Assembly: GCF_010906925.1 (NCBI RefSeq)
Contig: NZ_VTVE01000001.1
Location: forward strand, 930,001 to 994,000
Length of the DNA: 64,000 nt
Origin: Pseudobutyrivibrio xylanivorans
GTDB taxonomy: Bacteria; Bacillota; Clostridia; Lachnospirales; Lachnospiraceae
Reading direction: 5' to 3'
The position numbers and the translations under genes are program-made. Position 1 is the first letter of the stretch. Every line of letters starts with the position of its first letter. The notes beneath the pieces were generated by a model, which saw nothing but the letters and a program-made list of their open reading frames with translations, had not been told where the DNA came from and did not search any database. Shown here in pieces: positions 43,406-53,186 of the stretch.

Positions 43406-44398
43406 TTATACACAATAATTACTAAGAATTTCACTCATTAACAGATATAAATTGGATCTGCAGTCAGCATTGAATACAATTGAGATAATTGTGTCTTTAT
43501 CTTCGTTTTCTGATAATAATACCAGACAATAGCCTGCTGCTCCGGTTGTACCTGTTTTACCCCCTAAAATTGTAAACCCGCTAGGTGTAGTAACACTATT
43601 TGTTAAATATTGATTAGTTGTACTCCATTCAACAGTCTTAGGCTCACCACCTGAAGTATAATTGCATGTGTAATTAGTAGATGTAAAAATCTTATAAAAC
43701 TCTTCGTTTTGAATAGCTTTATTCAAAATCAAATACATATCATAGACTGTAGTGTAATGATTATCATCGTGCAATCCATTGGAAGTTACGAAATTGGAAT
43801 TAGTAGCTCCAAGTGCTCTAGCAGTCTCGTTCATTTTAGCTACAAATTCTTCTTCGCTTCCGCACATTGATTCTGCTATTGCAACTGCCGCATCATTACC
43901 AGAACGCAAGATCAAACCATATAATAAATCCCTAAGAGACATAACATCTCCTGGCTTTAGATCAATTACGGAAGAATCTGATTCTTGTTTGCAGGCATTT
44001 TCACTCACAGTAACATAGCTATCTAAATCTCCGTATAGACAAGCAACATATGCTGTAAGAATCTTGGTAGTAGATGCAGGGTACATCTTCTCATGCATAT
44101 TCTGAGCATATATAACGCTTTGTTCTGTTGCATTAAAAGCGCCTCCTGCCTGAGCTACTTGAGAATCAACTCCAGATGTCCCTAAATCATCTTTTCCTGC
44201 TACACACAATCCATCGCTGAAAAACTGTATATTAGAATTAGAACCATTATTTGTAATACCGTATACAAAAGACGAATTATAAATATCATATGTTGCAACA
44301 GAGTCTTTTGTATTAGAACCACATCCGATCAATGAAAGGCACAAACTGCAAGTAATAATTATTTTGAAAACTTTACTTATACATTTCACGCCACTCAA
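43406..44398 (-). CDS. D-alanyl-D-alanine carboxypeptidase, lipoprotein (peptidase S11)
   Basis: A penicillin-binding-type carboxypeptidase that trims the terminal D-Ala of peptidoglycan stem peptides. The lipobox LIGC ends at Cys26, so it should be membrane-anchored outside the cell after LspA processing. Catalytic motifs are STTK (Ser109, Lys112), SGN near 167 and KTG near 281. The 330-residue protein lacks the usual long C-terminal beta domain of DacA-type enzymes. The start is uncertain: TTG at 44398 close to GAGGAG, or GTG 3 codons on. It overlaps mgsA by 26 bases. Confidence 0.88.
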   Translation of the reverse strand: MSGVKCISKVFKIIITCSLCLSLIGCGSNTKDSVATYDIYNSSFVYGITNNGSNSNIQFFSDGLCVAGKDDLGTSGVDSQVAQAGGAFNATEQSVIYAQNMHEKMYPASTTKILTAYVACLYGDLDSYVTVSENACKQESDSSVIDLKPGDVMSLRDLLYGLILRSGNDAAVAIAESMCGSEEEFVAKMNETARALGATNSNFVTSNGLHDDNHYTTVYDMYLILNKAIQNEEFYKIFTSTNYTCNYTSGGEPKTVEWSTTNQYLTNSVTTPSGFTILGGKTGTTGAAGYCLVLLSENEDKDTIISIVFNADCRSNLYLLMSEILSNYCV

Positions 44399-44768
44399 GG
44401 TCTCCTCGATCTAATGATTTGATTAATAATTCTGCTGTGGCAAGATTGGTTGCCAATGGTATATTATGCGCATCACAAATGCGAACAATACTATTTACAT
44501 CAGGCTCATGAGACTTAACTGTCAATGGGTCTCTCAAGAAAATGACCAAATCAATCTCATTCTGCTCAATCTGTGCACCAAGTTGCTGTGTGCCTCCTAA
44601 GTGACCTGCTAAGTACTTATGTACGCTAAGATTAGTCACCTCTTCAACAAGTCTACCTGTTGTACCTGTAGCAAAAATCTCATTCTTGCTAAGTATTCCT
44701 CGGTAAGCTATGCAAAAATTTTGCATAAGCTTCTTCTTAGAATCGTGCGCAACTAAACCTATATTCAT
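44373..44768 (-). CDS. mgsA: Methylglyoxal synthase
   Basis: MgsA converts dihydroxyacetone phosphate to methylglyoxal, a bypass relieving phosphate stress in glycolysis. The 131-residue protein has the family sequence NIGLVAHDSKK, ATGTTGRLV, HLGGTQQLGAQI and the active-site region LRDPLTVKSHEPD. It sits between rodA and the carboxypeptidase, an odd but conserved Clostridial linkage with the mre-min cluster. Confidence 0.94.
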   Translation of the reverse strand: MNIGLVAHDSKKKLMQNFCIAYRGILSKNEIFATGTTGRLVEEVTNLSVHKYLAGHLGGTQQLGAQIEQNEIDLVIFLRDPLTVKSHEPDVNSIVRICDAHNIPLATNLATAELLIKSLDRGDLEWREMYK

Positions 44769-45884
44769 CTAAAAAAGCCTCCCGTTTATATTTTTCGCTT
44801 GAAGACCAACGTTAAGCACAATACCAACTCCAAAATATACGGTAACAAGCGATGTCAATCCGTAAGATACAAATGGTAATGGCAAACCAGTATTAGGCAA
44901 TAAACCAGTAACAACGCAGATATTAACGAAGCTCTGGAAGCCAATAAGTGTAGCCATACCAACACATATCAATTTCCCCGAAATATCCTTTGCCCTTTTT
45001 GCAATAAGCAATATCTCAATTGTAATAAAGAAAATAAGTGCAATTATAAGTACAGAACCTAAGAAACCAAGTTCCTCTCCTGCTACTGCAAAAATAAAAT
45101 CAGTATGAGGCTCAGAAATATAATTACCATTTTTAACAGAATCAAAAGCATCATTACCTAAGCCCTTGCCCAATAACTGACCTGAACCTATGGCCATGAT
45201 AGAATTTTGCTGCTGATAAGAACTAGAAGGATATTTGTCTGGCTTAAGCCAAGCAAGAATTCGATTGCCCTGATACTCTTTTAAAATAGTCTGTCCCTCT
45301 CTAGAAACAAGTATTAAAAGAATAACAATAGAAGGTATTGAAATACCAAGTACAATCGCTACCAATTTATAGCTTAATCCTACTACAAACATCATAACAC
45401 AAATAATCATCATTGTGACAATTGTAGTAGATAAATCTGGTTCTTTTTCTATTAATAATAATGGTACCGAAGATAAAAGTAATGTAAAAGCTAAAATTTT
45501 AGGCTTATTAATATCTTCTTCATGCATCATTAGAAACCAAGAGAAAAACAAAATAAGAAGAATCTTACCCAGCTCAGAAGGCTGAAAACGGATACCAACT
45601 TCAATCCATCTTGTTGCTCCACCCGACTTATCACCTACCAAAAGAACTAATGAAAGCAAAGCAATAACCAAGCCATAGAATAGCCAGTGAAAATGAAGAA
45701 TAAAATCATAATCGACCAGTGCCATGACGCTCATAACAATTACACCAAGAATCATACCAATAATCTGCTTTTGCTGATTGGACTCATTGGCGGAACCAAT
45801 AACAAAAATGCCAATTATTGTAAGGGCTATGACTGCAATTATTAATTTGAAATCTAGATTCTTAAATTTATAATTATGAAACAT
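44769..45884 (-). CDS. rodA: Rod-shape SEDS glycosyltransferase RodA
   Basis: RodA polymerises lipid II during cell elongation together with PBP2. The 371-residue protein is an FtsW/RodA/SpoVE-family polytopic protein with about ten transmembrane segments; key blocks are WIEVGIRFQPSELGKI, HTDFIFAVAGEELGFLG and TGLPLPFVSYGLTSL. It is encoded two genes after PBP2 (46584-49433), its expected partner, and shares one base with minC. RodA is chosen over FtsW by cluster content. Confidence 0.92.
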   Translation of the reverse strand: MFHNYKFKNLDFKLIIAVIALTIIGIFVIGSANESNQQKQIIGMILGVIVMSVMALVDYDFILHFHWLFYGLVIALLSLVLLVGDKSGGATRWIEVGIRFQPSELGKILLILFFSWFLMMHEEDINKPKILAFTLLLSSVPLLLIEKEPDLSTTIVTMMIICVMMFVVGLSYKLVAIVLGISIPSIVILLILVSREGQTILKEYQGNRILAWLKPDKYPSSSYQQQNSIMAIGSGQLLGKGLGNDAFDSVKNGNYISEPHTDFIFAVAGEELGFLGSVLIIALIFFITIEILLIAKRAKDISGKLICVGMATLIGFQSFVNICVVTGLLPNTGLPLPFVSYGLTSLVTVYFGVGIVLNVGLQAKNINGRLF

Positions 45885-46564
45885 TATTTTATCCTTTTTA
45901 ATAAACCACTACTTAAAGGCTCTGCTAAAAGCTCTCTATTCCAAACAGAAATACCTACTGGCTCCTCTTCTCTCTTATGAACTCTAAGAGACCATTTTTC
46001 CTGTACTGTAACCTCACCAGAAACAGTTCCAATATGAATGTTGTGAGAATTGAGCTGCCCTGCAACTATATAACATCCAGTATTATCAGGATATCCAGCG
46101 TAGGCAGTTCCCAGTAAAGAGCCCATTACAATAATATTGCCTTTTGCCTGAATAGTTGCCTTAGATTTAACATCTCCAAGAACTATTACACTAGAATCAG
46201 AAGTAACAATATCATCTTTGTAAATTGAGCCTCTAATGATCTTAGCATTCTCAAAAATTTCATCTGTATAGAATCTGTCCACCTGGTCCAGCATTCTAGT
46301 ATCTTTAAGCTCGTTATTCTCATTTAAAAGTATAACTTTAATTTTAGAATTAAGCTCAATAGCCTGTATTATAACAAGGCCCTCTTCGGTAGAAAGCTCG
46401 CGACCCATAGTCTCAAGAATCATCTGACATTCGCCGAAGAAATCTGCAGACTGAGCAAACTTTTTGCAAATCTCTCGAACTAATTCCTCGAAAGGTATAG
46501 TCGCATCTAATTGTAGTGATAATCCATATTTATTACTTTTTAAAACAACAGGGTCGTTACTCAT
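45884..46564 (-). CDS. minC: MinC-family septum-site protein lacking the MinD-binding motif
   Basis: A 226-residue MinC homologue. The N-terminal FtsZ-inhibitor domain (about 1-100) and the beta-helical C domain (about 104-185; VIVLGDVKSKATIQAKGNIIVMGSLLGTAYAG) are recognisable. Where typical MinC has RSGQ, the loop that docks on MinD, this protein reads YKDD at 115-118, and the following LRGVAHAG block is altered to LLGTAYAG. The C-terminal 40 residues are atypical and basic. minD and minE, which usually follow minC in relatives, are absent: rodA comes next with a one-base overlap. Whether it still inhibits FtsZ is open. Confidence 0.82.
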   Translation of the reverse strand: MSNDPVVLKSNKYGLSLQLDATIPFEELVREICKKFAQSADFFGECQMILETMGRELSTEEGLVIIQAIELNSKIKVILLNENNELKDTRMLDQVDRFYTDEIFENAKIIRGSIYKDDIVTSDSSVIVLGDVKSKATIQAKGNIIVMGSLLGTAYAGYPDNTGCYIVAGQLNSHNIHIGTVSGEVTVQEKWSLRVHKREEEPVGISVWNRELLAEPLSSGLLKRIK

Positions 46565-46583
46565 AATAATAAATACTCCTTAG

Positions 46584-49433
46584 TTAGTCTTGTACAAATT
46601 CATCTGAGGAGTCTGAAACCATGGTCGCTTCACCATTAAGTAAGTCCTCAGTAGCTGATACTCCAAAGTAATAAGCCAAAATATCCTTAGAAACCTCAGC
46701 TGCATTATGTGATGTATAACCAAACGCAATACGAGTTGCAATTGCAATTTCAGGATCATCATATGGTGCATATCCAATAAATAAAGCGTGGCTAGGACGA
46801 GTCTTTGACTGCTGGGCAGTACCAGTCTTACCAGCAACTTCAACCTGAAAATTATCAAAGGAATGAAGATTTTCACACACCATTCTCATACCATAATGAA
46901 TAGCATTCCATTGAGAACCATCAAGTACATCTACATGATTTCTAACAGATGGACTAAATCTCTCAAGGACCTTTCCATCTGAATCTCTTACACTATCAAG
47001 AAGTGTAAGATTATATACAGTACCGCTGCTGGCTATAGCTGTAGCATAACGAGCTAAACCTACAGTAGTAAAGTTGTTATCAGACTGACCAATGGCAGCC
47101 ATGACAGGGAACTCTGTCGCAATATGAGGATCATTTTCCTCTATCTCAATACCTGTAGTTTCATTCAAACCATAAAGTGACGCGTAATCAGTAATTGTTT
47201 TAATACCGGTAGGATCGTCATATTTATTATATCCATCTGCAAGCCTATAACCTACTTCGTAGAAGAAATAGTTACAAGAATCTCTAATGGCTTCAGACAC
47301 ATTAATGCTACCATGGGTGCCACTAGGATAAATCCAACATTCAGGCTGGTTGGAAACCTTCATGTATTTACCTAAATCCTCGATTTCTGAGGTGGTTGTA
47401 ATAACGCCCTCTGAAAGACCTGCAGTTGCACTGACAATCTTGAAAGTAGAACCTGGAGCAGTACGCTGCTGGGTTGCATAGTTATAAAGCGGATTAGACG
47501 CAGTATTATTAAGATATGAATAATAATCAGCATCTACTGAATTAGCAAGCTTGTTATTATCATAGCCAGGATAAGAAACCATGGCTAAGACTTCGCCTGT
47601 TTTTGAATCCAAAATAACTGTAGAACCTGAACAAGGATCTAAAGCTATCTGACCAGGTGTAATCTCAAGCGACTTAATCTTTTGACGCATAAAATCATAT
47701 GCTGTGATACCGCCAGATGAAAGACGTGAATACATATCTTCATCTTCTTCAAGAACACCCTGATCGTATAAAATCATGCATATCTGATTACCAGTTATTC
47801 CATCATCTAAAAGCAAATATTTGTAAATAAGCTTCTGGAATCCAACATCAGTGTTAAGATAATCAATTACATAATCAATCAAATCATTGTAAAGCTCTTC
47901 TGTATCTGCGTATTTCTTCTCAACTTCGTATTTTGTAATATCTATCCAGTTGTTCTCAATGGCGTAGAGCAAATATTTATTAACAGCCATCTCTTCTTTG
48001 GTCCAGTTAATCTGTACTTCAGAAGATGCATCAATAGCAGAGGCATCAAAAACGCCAAGAGCTTTAAGAGTTGTGACAATATAAGTAGAATAAGCCTGAT
48101 ATTCTTCAGGTAAATCTTTATAGATAGTCTCATTTCCTACCTTGAGCTGGCTCCTTAGAGTGGATAAGACGTATTGTTGCTTAGATTCATGTGCGGAGTA
48201 TACAGCCTTTTCTGTAGCGCTTGCAGACTCATCCTTAAAAGCATTAATATCTATAACTCCATTTTTAATAAATGAATAATAGACATCGTAAATAGGCACA
48301 ATTACATCGTCGTCTGACTCAACTTTGTAGCTCTTAATATTTCGAAGCTTTGAATATAAAATACCCGCTATCTCCTGCTCAAGCAAAATATAAGAGGCTT
48401 TTTGTAAATCATAGTCAATAGAAAGATATACATCGTCACCTGAAACAGCAGCAACGTGATCACCTTCAGCTATAGTGTTACCAACACTATCTACATACAG
48501 GGTTTCATATCCCTTTTTGCCGGCAAGAGTATCGTTCATCACCTTTTCGATACCGATTTTACCAATAACATCAGTAGTCTCTACTGAATCATCTTTAGCG
48601 GATAGTTCTTTATACTCTGCAGTAGAAATCTGACCTGTATAACCAATAATATGAGCAAAATATTCACTGTCAACATAACGTCTAACAGACTGCTGTTCTA
48701 CATCTACACCAACAAGCTCGTTGATATTTTCCTTGATATAGGCTACAGATTCCTGTGAAACATCTGATGCAATGACTGTCGAAATGTATTTTTGATATGA
48801 ATTCTGTCCCATATTGTAACGAACAACCATTATTTCATATCTGAGCTTTTTGCCATACTCTTCAGAAATGTTATATACTCTACTGCCCTGAAGATAATTA
48901 ACAATCTGTGTCGGTGTAGCAGTAGCCTCATCAAAACCAAGCTTCTCATTGTAGGCCAAATCATCTATATTAGCCTTGCCAAAAACGTCAGCTCTAAATC
49001 TCTGAATCAAAGTATCGCTAGTGTACAAGAACTGATAATTTCCAGAGGAATCGATATAAATACCAAAATCATTGTCTATTTTATCGCCGTTACCCTCAAG
49101 CTTTGAAATAATCTGAGCTATCTCAGTATTTAAAGACTCGCTTTTTTCTGTTTTGCTGGAATATGTACCATTATCTTGGATTGTTACGGCATAAACTAAC
49201 TCATTGTAAGCGAGCAAATTACCATTTCTATCATAGATATTGCCCCTAGTAGCAGGGATAGACTCAGTTTTCTCGAGCTTCAGATTATAGTTGTCCTGAT
49301 ATTCAGAACCATTGATTATCTGAAGATAAAAAAGGCGTGAAACAAGAACGGTAGCAAAAAATACCATTGCTACCATAACGACACGAATACGTGAAGAAAA
49401 TGCATTTATAAAAAAGTCCTTAATAATTTCCAA
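46584..49433 (-). CDS. mrdA: Penicillin-binding protein 2 (elongasome transpeptidase), long form
   Basis: PBP2 cross-links peptidoglycan during elongation, partnered with RodA and MreC. Read from TTG at 49433 (AAAGG upstream; the open frame continues into mreD) it has 949 residues: one membrane helix (about 15-35), a dimerisation/pedestal region, and the transpeptidase with STFK (Ser662, Lys665), SCN and KTG (VAGKTGTAQQ). Between the DLQ helix near 343 and the catalytic-domain start IALDPCSGSTVILDSKTGE near 596 lies an insertion of about 230 residues rich in acidic and aromatic residues, which explains the unusual length. Confidence 0.9.
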   Translation of the reverse strand: MEIIKDFFINAFSSRIRVVMVAMVFFATVLVSRLFYLQIINGSEYQDNYNLKLEKTESIPATRGNIYDRNGNLLAYNELVYAVTIQDNGTYSSKTEKSESLNTEIAQIISKLEGNGDKIDNDFGIYIDSSGNYQFLYTSDTLIQRFRADVFGKANIDDLAYNEKLGFDEATATPTQIVNYLQGSRVYNISEEYGKKLRYEIMVVRYNMGQNSYQKYISTVIASDVSQESVAYIKENINELVGVDVEQQSVRRYVDSEYFAHIIGYTGQISTAEYKELSAKDDSVETTDVIGKIGIEKVMNDTLAGKKGYETLYVDSVGNTIAEGDHVAAVSGDDVYLSIDYDLQKASYILLEQEIAGILYSKLRNIKSYKVESDDDVIVPIYDVYYSFIKNGVIDINAFKDESASATEKAVYSAHESKQQYVLSTLRSQLKVGNETIYKDLPEEYQAYSTYIVTTLKALGVFDASAIDASSEVQINWTKEEMAVNKYLLYAIENNWIDITKYEVEKKYADTEELYNDLIDYVIDYLNTDVGFQKLIYKYLLLDDGITGNQICMILYDQGVLEEDEDMYSRLSSGGITAYDFMRQKIKSLEITPGQIALDPCSGSTVILDSKTGEVLAMVSYPGYDNNKLANSVDADYYSYLNNTASNPLYNYATQQRTAPGSTFKIVSATAGLSEGVITTTSEIEDLGKYMKVSNQPECWIYPSGTHGSINVSEAIRDSCNYFFYEVGYRLADGYNKYDDPTGIKTITDYASLYGLNETTGIEIEENDPHIATEFPVMAAIGQSDNNFTTVGLARYATAIASSGTVYNLTLLDSVRDSDGKVLERFSPSVRNHVDVLDGSQWNAIHYGMRMVCENLHSFDNFQVEVAGKTGTAQQSKTRPSHALFIGYAPYDDPEIAIATRIAFGYTSHNAAEVSKDILAYYFGVSATEDLLNGEATMVSDSSDEFVQD

Positions 49434-49965
49434 TTCTATCAGAACCTTTCTTCTCAAATTTCTCTATCCAATTGTTAATATGCAGTATTGCATAATACAC
49501 AAAGATAGAAACAACAAGTGTGTAAACAACCTCGGGCATAATAACATTCATAAAGTAGAATGAAAAGTCCTTCTGAGATCTAATAGTAAACAGGACGAAA
49601 TAAGACAAAACGCCATAAATCAAGTCGCTTGTCCCTATGAGAATCATAGGAAGTCTTAAATCGTCTCCAAAAAACTGCTTTTTAAATAAACCATTTAACA
49701 GACCAATATACATATATACAAGAGCATATAATCCAAAAAGGACACCTGAATATATATCTAAAAGAAGGCCTGTGCAAAAACCAATTAAAATACCATAGCG
49801 TCTACCCTTCATAAAGCCATAAGTAGCTACAACGCAAATAAGAATATTAGGGGTAACACCGGAAAGTGGATATCTAGACAACACACTAGTCTGCAAAATA
49901 TAGCAGATAAAAATTATAAGTGCGATGATTGATATTCTTCGTAAATGTTTCTTAAAATCATTCAA
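49420..49965 (-). CDS. mreD: Rod shape-determining protein MreD
   Basis: MreD is a small integral membrane protein of the elongation machinery. It has five to six hydrophobic segments over 181 residues, with an early positively charged N-terminus (NDFKKHLRRISII). The TTG at 49965, with AAGGAG 10 bases upstream, is preferred to a TTG 30 bases further out. It overlaps mreC by 8 bases and the PBP2 start by 14 bases. Sequence similarity alone is weak, as usual for MreD; context is decisive. Confidence 0.85.
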   Translation of the reverse strand: MNDFKKHLRRISIIALIIFICYILQTSVLSRYPLSGVTPNILICVVATYGFMKGRRYGILIGFCTGLLLDIYSGVLFGLYALVYMYIGLLNGLFKKQFFGDDLRLPMILIGTSDLIYGVLSYFVLFTIRSQKDFSFYFMNVIMPEVVYTLVVSIFVYYAILHINNWIEKFEKKGSDRIGNY

Positions 49966-50821
49966 CTTTGTAAGACTCCTTAAGTTGTAATACAACTAAA
50001 ACATCTGACAAATGTCTGAAATCAACCACTGGAGTCAAAGTACCAGACTTGGTCAAATCATTGTCATCAGGAGTAACAGATGACACATAACCTATTGTCA
50101 GACCTGGTAAATATTTATCTGAAATATTAGATGTAACAATCTCATCTCCTATAGCTACCTTATCCTCTTCATCATATAGATTAGAAAAATTGATAAGATT
50201 GTTTGATGCCATATTTTCAAGAGAACCTGACACGATACAATTGTCATCAGTAGATGAAATTGTAGCACTTACATTGGATGTATCATCGATTATAGAACGT
50301 ACTACAGCATACGAATCGCCTACAGATACAACGATTCCTACCAAGCCGCCATCAGCGATAACGTTCATATTGACTTTAATACCATCCTTGCTGCCTTTAT
50401 CAATAGTGAAAGTATTGAACCAATTAGTTGTTCCTCTTCCAATAATTCGAGCTCCTGTAGTCTCGTAATCATAATATGACTTATCAAGATCATAGAGTTC
50501 TTGAAGTTCATCTAATTCCTTGAGCTTCAGCTCCATGCTATCAATCTGTGCATTAAGTGATTCTACTTGAGCTTGAAGCTCCTCATTTTCTTTTATGAGT
50601 TCCTCTTTTGACTTGGTGTCTGCAGAAGAATAAGCAATGCTGCTGCCAATATAATCGATACCCTTTTGCATAGGTATAAAGAGATGATTGGCAACTGTCT
50701 CAAGTGGACCACCGGAAAAACCAGTAGAATAGCTAACAAACAAAAGCATAATGCAAAAAATAGACAGTATTGTAAGTAGATATTTACTTGCAAGGCCCCC
50801 GCCTGATTTTCTTTGTCTCAT
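49958..50821 (-). CDS. mreC: Rod shape-determining protein MreC
   Basis: MreC is a bitopic scaffold that activates PBP2. The 287-residue protein has a short basic N-terminus, one membrane helix (about 12-32), a coiled coil (about 65-110; SKEELIKENEELQAQVESLN region) and the external beta-barrel domain (about 120-280) with ARIIGRGTTNWFNTFTIDKGSKDGI and NVIADGGLVGIV motifs. It lies directly after mreB, 14 bases apart. Confidence 0.93.
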   Translation of the reverse strand: MRQRKSGGGLASKYLLTILSIFCIMLLFVSYSTGFSGGPLETVANHLFIPMQKGIDYIGSSIAYSSADTKSKEELIKENEELQAQVESLNAQIDSMELKLKELDELQELYDLDKSYYDYETTGARIIGRGTTNWFNTFTIDKGSKDGIKVNMNVIADGGLVGIVVSVGDSYAVVRSIIDDTSNVSATISSTDDNCIVSGSLENMASNNLINFSNLYDEEDKVAIGDEIVTSNISDKYLPGLTIGYVSSVTPDDNDLTKSGTLTPVVDFRHLSDVLVVLQLKESYKVE

Positions 50822-50835
50822 AATACCTCTAAATT

Positions 50836-51849
50836 CTATTTAAAGATGCGAGTCTTCATGCTATATCCGTACTGCTTATATTTATTATCAGCAAGAACAG
50901 AACCAAGTCCTCTTACGCATGATTCCTCTGGATCCTCATAATCATTAACTTTAATATTAGTAACTTCAGAGAATAAATCCTGAAGCTGGTGTAACTGTGA
51001 TGTACCACCTGTAAGGTAAATTCCTGAATGAACGATATCCTTTGCAAGTTCTGGTGGAACCTTTTCAAGGATAAGCTTAACATTTGTACAAAAGCTCTCT
51101 AAATCAGCCTTCATAGCGTTATATACAGTATCACTCTCAACTTCCATCTCGATAGGAAGACCACTGACAACATCACGACCTACAACAGTAAGCTTCTCAC
51201 CTCTGCCTGGCTGAGCAGAACCAATCTCCTCTTTTAACTGCTTAGCTGTCTTTTGACCTATAACAAGATTAAAGTTTCTCTTCATGTAGGTAACGATAGA
51301 TTCATCAATTTGATTACCACCAAAAGGAAGAAGCTCTGAAAGCACAAGACCACCTAAAGAAATAACAGAAATCTCTGTAGTATCTGCTCCCAAATCAACA
51401 ATCATAACGCCTGTTGGTTCAGAAACATCAAGTCCCATTCCTATAGCACAAGCGATAGGCTTCTCGCAAACTCTAATTGAATGAGGCTTGTTCTTAGACT
51501 TGCTGAATAAATCTGAGAATGCCTTTTTTTCAACCTCTGTAATGTCTGTAGGAACAGCTACAACAATATCCGCCCCTTTAATCTTGCCTTTTAAGTCCTT
51601 TTCAAGAACTTCAAAAAGCATTGTCTGCATATTATCAAAATCAGCGATAACTCCTGAAATGATTGGGAAAGATACATCAATAGTGTCAGGTGCCTTTTCA
51701 AACATTGAATAGGCATTGTCACCATATGAATACATCTGATTTTTATTAACGATTGCAATTGTGTTCTTAATGTTAGTGATATGATTATTTGAACCGCTGA
51801 AAATCTTAAGATTCTGGGTTCCTATATCAATACCAAATGAATTGGCCAT
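50836..51849 (-). CDS. mreB: Rod shape-determining protein MreB
   Basis: MreB is the bacterial actin that organises lateral wall synthesis. The 337-residue protein has phosphate 1 motif GIDIGTQNLKIF, the VVAVPTDITEVEKKAF strand, phosphate 2 VDLGADTTEISVISLGG and the adenosine motif GIYLTGGTSQLHQL. It starts the mreBCD-mrdA-minC-rodA series; GGAGG lies upstream of its ATG. Only 49 bases separate it from the preceding PLP-enzyme gene, so it may also receive read-through. Confidence 0.95.
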   Translation of the reverse strand: MANSFGIDIGTQNLKIFSGSNNHITNIKNTIAIVNKNQMYSYGDNAYSMFEKAPDTIDVSFPIISGVIADFDNMQTMLFEVLEKDLKGKIKGADIVVAVPTDITEVEKKAFSDLFSKSKNKPHSIRVCEKPIACAIGMGLDVSEPTGVMIVDLGADTTEISVISLGGLVLSELLPFGGNQIDESIVTYMKRNFNLVIGQKTAKQLKEEIGSAQPGRGEKLTVVGRDVVSGLPIEMEVESDTVYNAMKADLESFCTNVKLILEKVPPELAKDIVHSGIYLTGGTSQLHQLQDLFSEVTNIKVNDYEDPEESCVRGLGSVLADNKYKQYGYSMKTRIFK

Positions 51850-51898
51850 GATTATCCTCCATATGTCTATTAATCCTTTTTACAAACCTCTTAAAAGT

Positions 51899-53185
51899 TT
51901 AACACAGTTGACTTTTGTTCACAAGGCAAGCATCTACCAGTTTTTGAAGGGACTTAAGGATTCCTATTTTTGCATGATTCCAAGTTAAGCCTCCCTGGAA
52001 GAATGCAGTATATGGTGCTCTAAGTGGACCATCCGCAGATAATTCAATAGATGAGCCCTGTACAAAAGCGCCTGCAGCCATAATAACCTGACTATCATAA
52101 CCTGGCATATCCCATGGTTCTGGAGTCACATAAGAATCAACTGGAGCTGCAGCCTGAATACCTTCGCAAAAAGCAATAAGTCCCTCAGGCTTTAAAAATG
52201 ATACCGCCTGAATGATATCGTATCTAGGTTCAGTAGAATTTGGTATACATAAATAGCCAAGCTTCTCATAAACATTAGCTGCAAAAATAGCTCCCTTAAG
52301 TGCACCAGCTACAACAGTAGGTGCTAGGAAAAATCCCTGATAGAATGACTGCATTATACCAAGAGAAGCACCTACTTCCTTGCCAAGGCCAGGACTTGTA
52401 AGTCTGTGTGCTGCATTTTCAATACATTCTTTTTTGCCAACAATATATCCGCCTATAGGTGCAAGTCCACCACCTGGATTTTTAATAAGAGAACCAACGC
52501 ACATATCAGCCCCAACTTCTGTAGGTTCAATCTTTTCTACAAATTCACCATAGCAGTTATCAACCATGCAAATAATATCTGGCTTAATTCCTTTTATGAA
52601 TGAGATTAGCTCTCCTATCTGCTCTACAGAAAGTGTAGGACGATTTGCATATCCCTTTGAACGCTGAATTGTAACAAGCTTTGTCTTTGAATTGATAGCT
52701 GCCTTAATTCCATCGTAATCAAAGCCACCATCAGCAAGTAAATCTACCTGAGCATATGTAATACCATATTCTGCAAGAGAACCATTAGATGGTCTGATAC
52801 CAATTACCTCTTCTAAAGTGTCATATGGCTTGCCTACTGGAGATAAAAGCTCATCTCCTGGACGCAAATTACTCATTAAAGCAAGGGCAAGTGCATGAGT
52901 TCCGCAGGTAATTTGAGGTCTTACAAGAGCATCCTCAGCCTTAAAAACAGATGCGTAAACTTTTTCAAGTGTGTCTCTTCCAACATCATCATATCCATAG
53001 CCTGTAGATGCATTAAAACACTCTGCAGCTACTTTATGCTCCTGCATAGCTTTTAAAACTTTAAGCTGATTGTACTCTGCGACCTGATCAATTTCTTTAA
53101 ATCTAGGCTCTAAATCACTAATAATAGCCTTGCCGTATTCATATACTTCCTTTGAAATACCAAATTCCTTGTAAATCTCGTACAC
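51899..53185 (-). CDS. Methionine gamma-lyase-like PLP protein (aluminium resistance family, YnbB)
   Basis: A 428-residue fold-type I PLP enzyme of the family called aluminium resistance protein or YnbB, related to cystathionine lyases; true substrate unknown. The PLP-lysine lies in VGSLIKNPGGGLAPIGGY; other family blocks are QITCGTHALALALMSNLRPGDE and MVDNCYGEF. The GTG at 53185 with AAGGAA 9 bases upstream is used; upstream in-frame codons lie in miaA. It ends the mutS-mutL-miaA series, as in several Firmicutes. Confidence 0.85.
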   Translation of the reverse strand: MYEIYKEFGISKEVYEYGKAIISDLEPRFKEIDQVAEYNQLKVLKAMQEHKVAAECFNASTGYGYDDVGRDTLEKVYASVFKAEDALVRPQITCGTHALALALMSNLRPGDELLSPVGKPYDTLEEVIGIRPSNGSLAEYGITYAQVDLLADGGFDYDGIKAAINSKTKLVTIQRSKGYANRPTLSVEQIGELISFIKGIKPDIICMVDNCYGEFVEKIEPTEVGADMCVGSLIKNPGGGLAPIGGYIVGKKECIENAAHRLTSPGLGKEVGASLGIMQSFYQGFFLAPTVVAGALKGAIFAANVYEKLGYLCIPNSTEPRYDIIQAVSFLKPEGLIAFCEGIQAAAPVDSYVTPEPWDMPGYDSQVIMAAGAFVQGSSIELSADGPLRAPYTAFFQGGLTWNHAKIGILKSLQKLVDACLVNKSQLC

Positions 53186-53186
53186 T

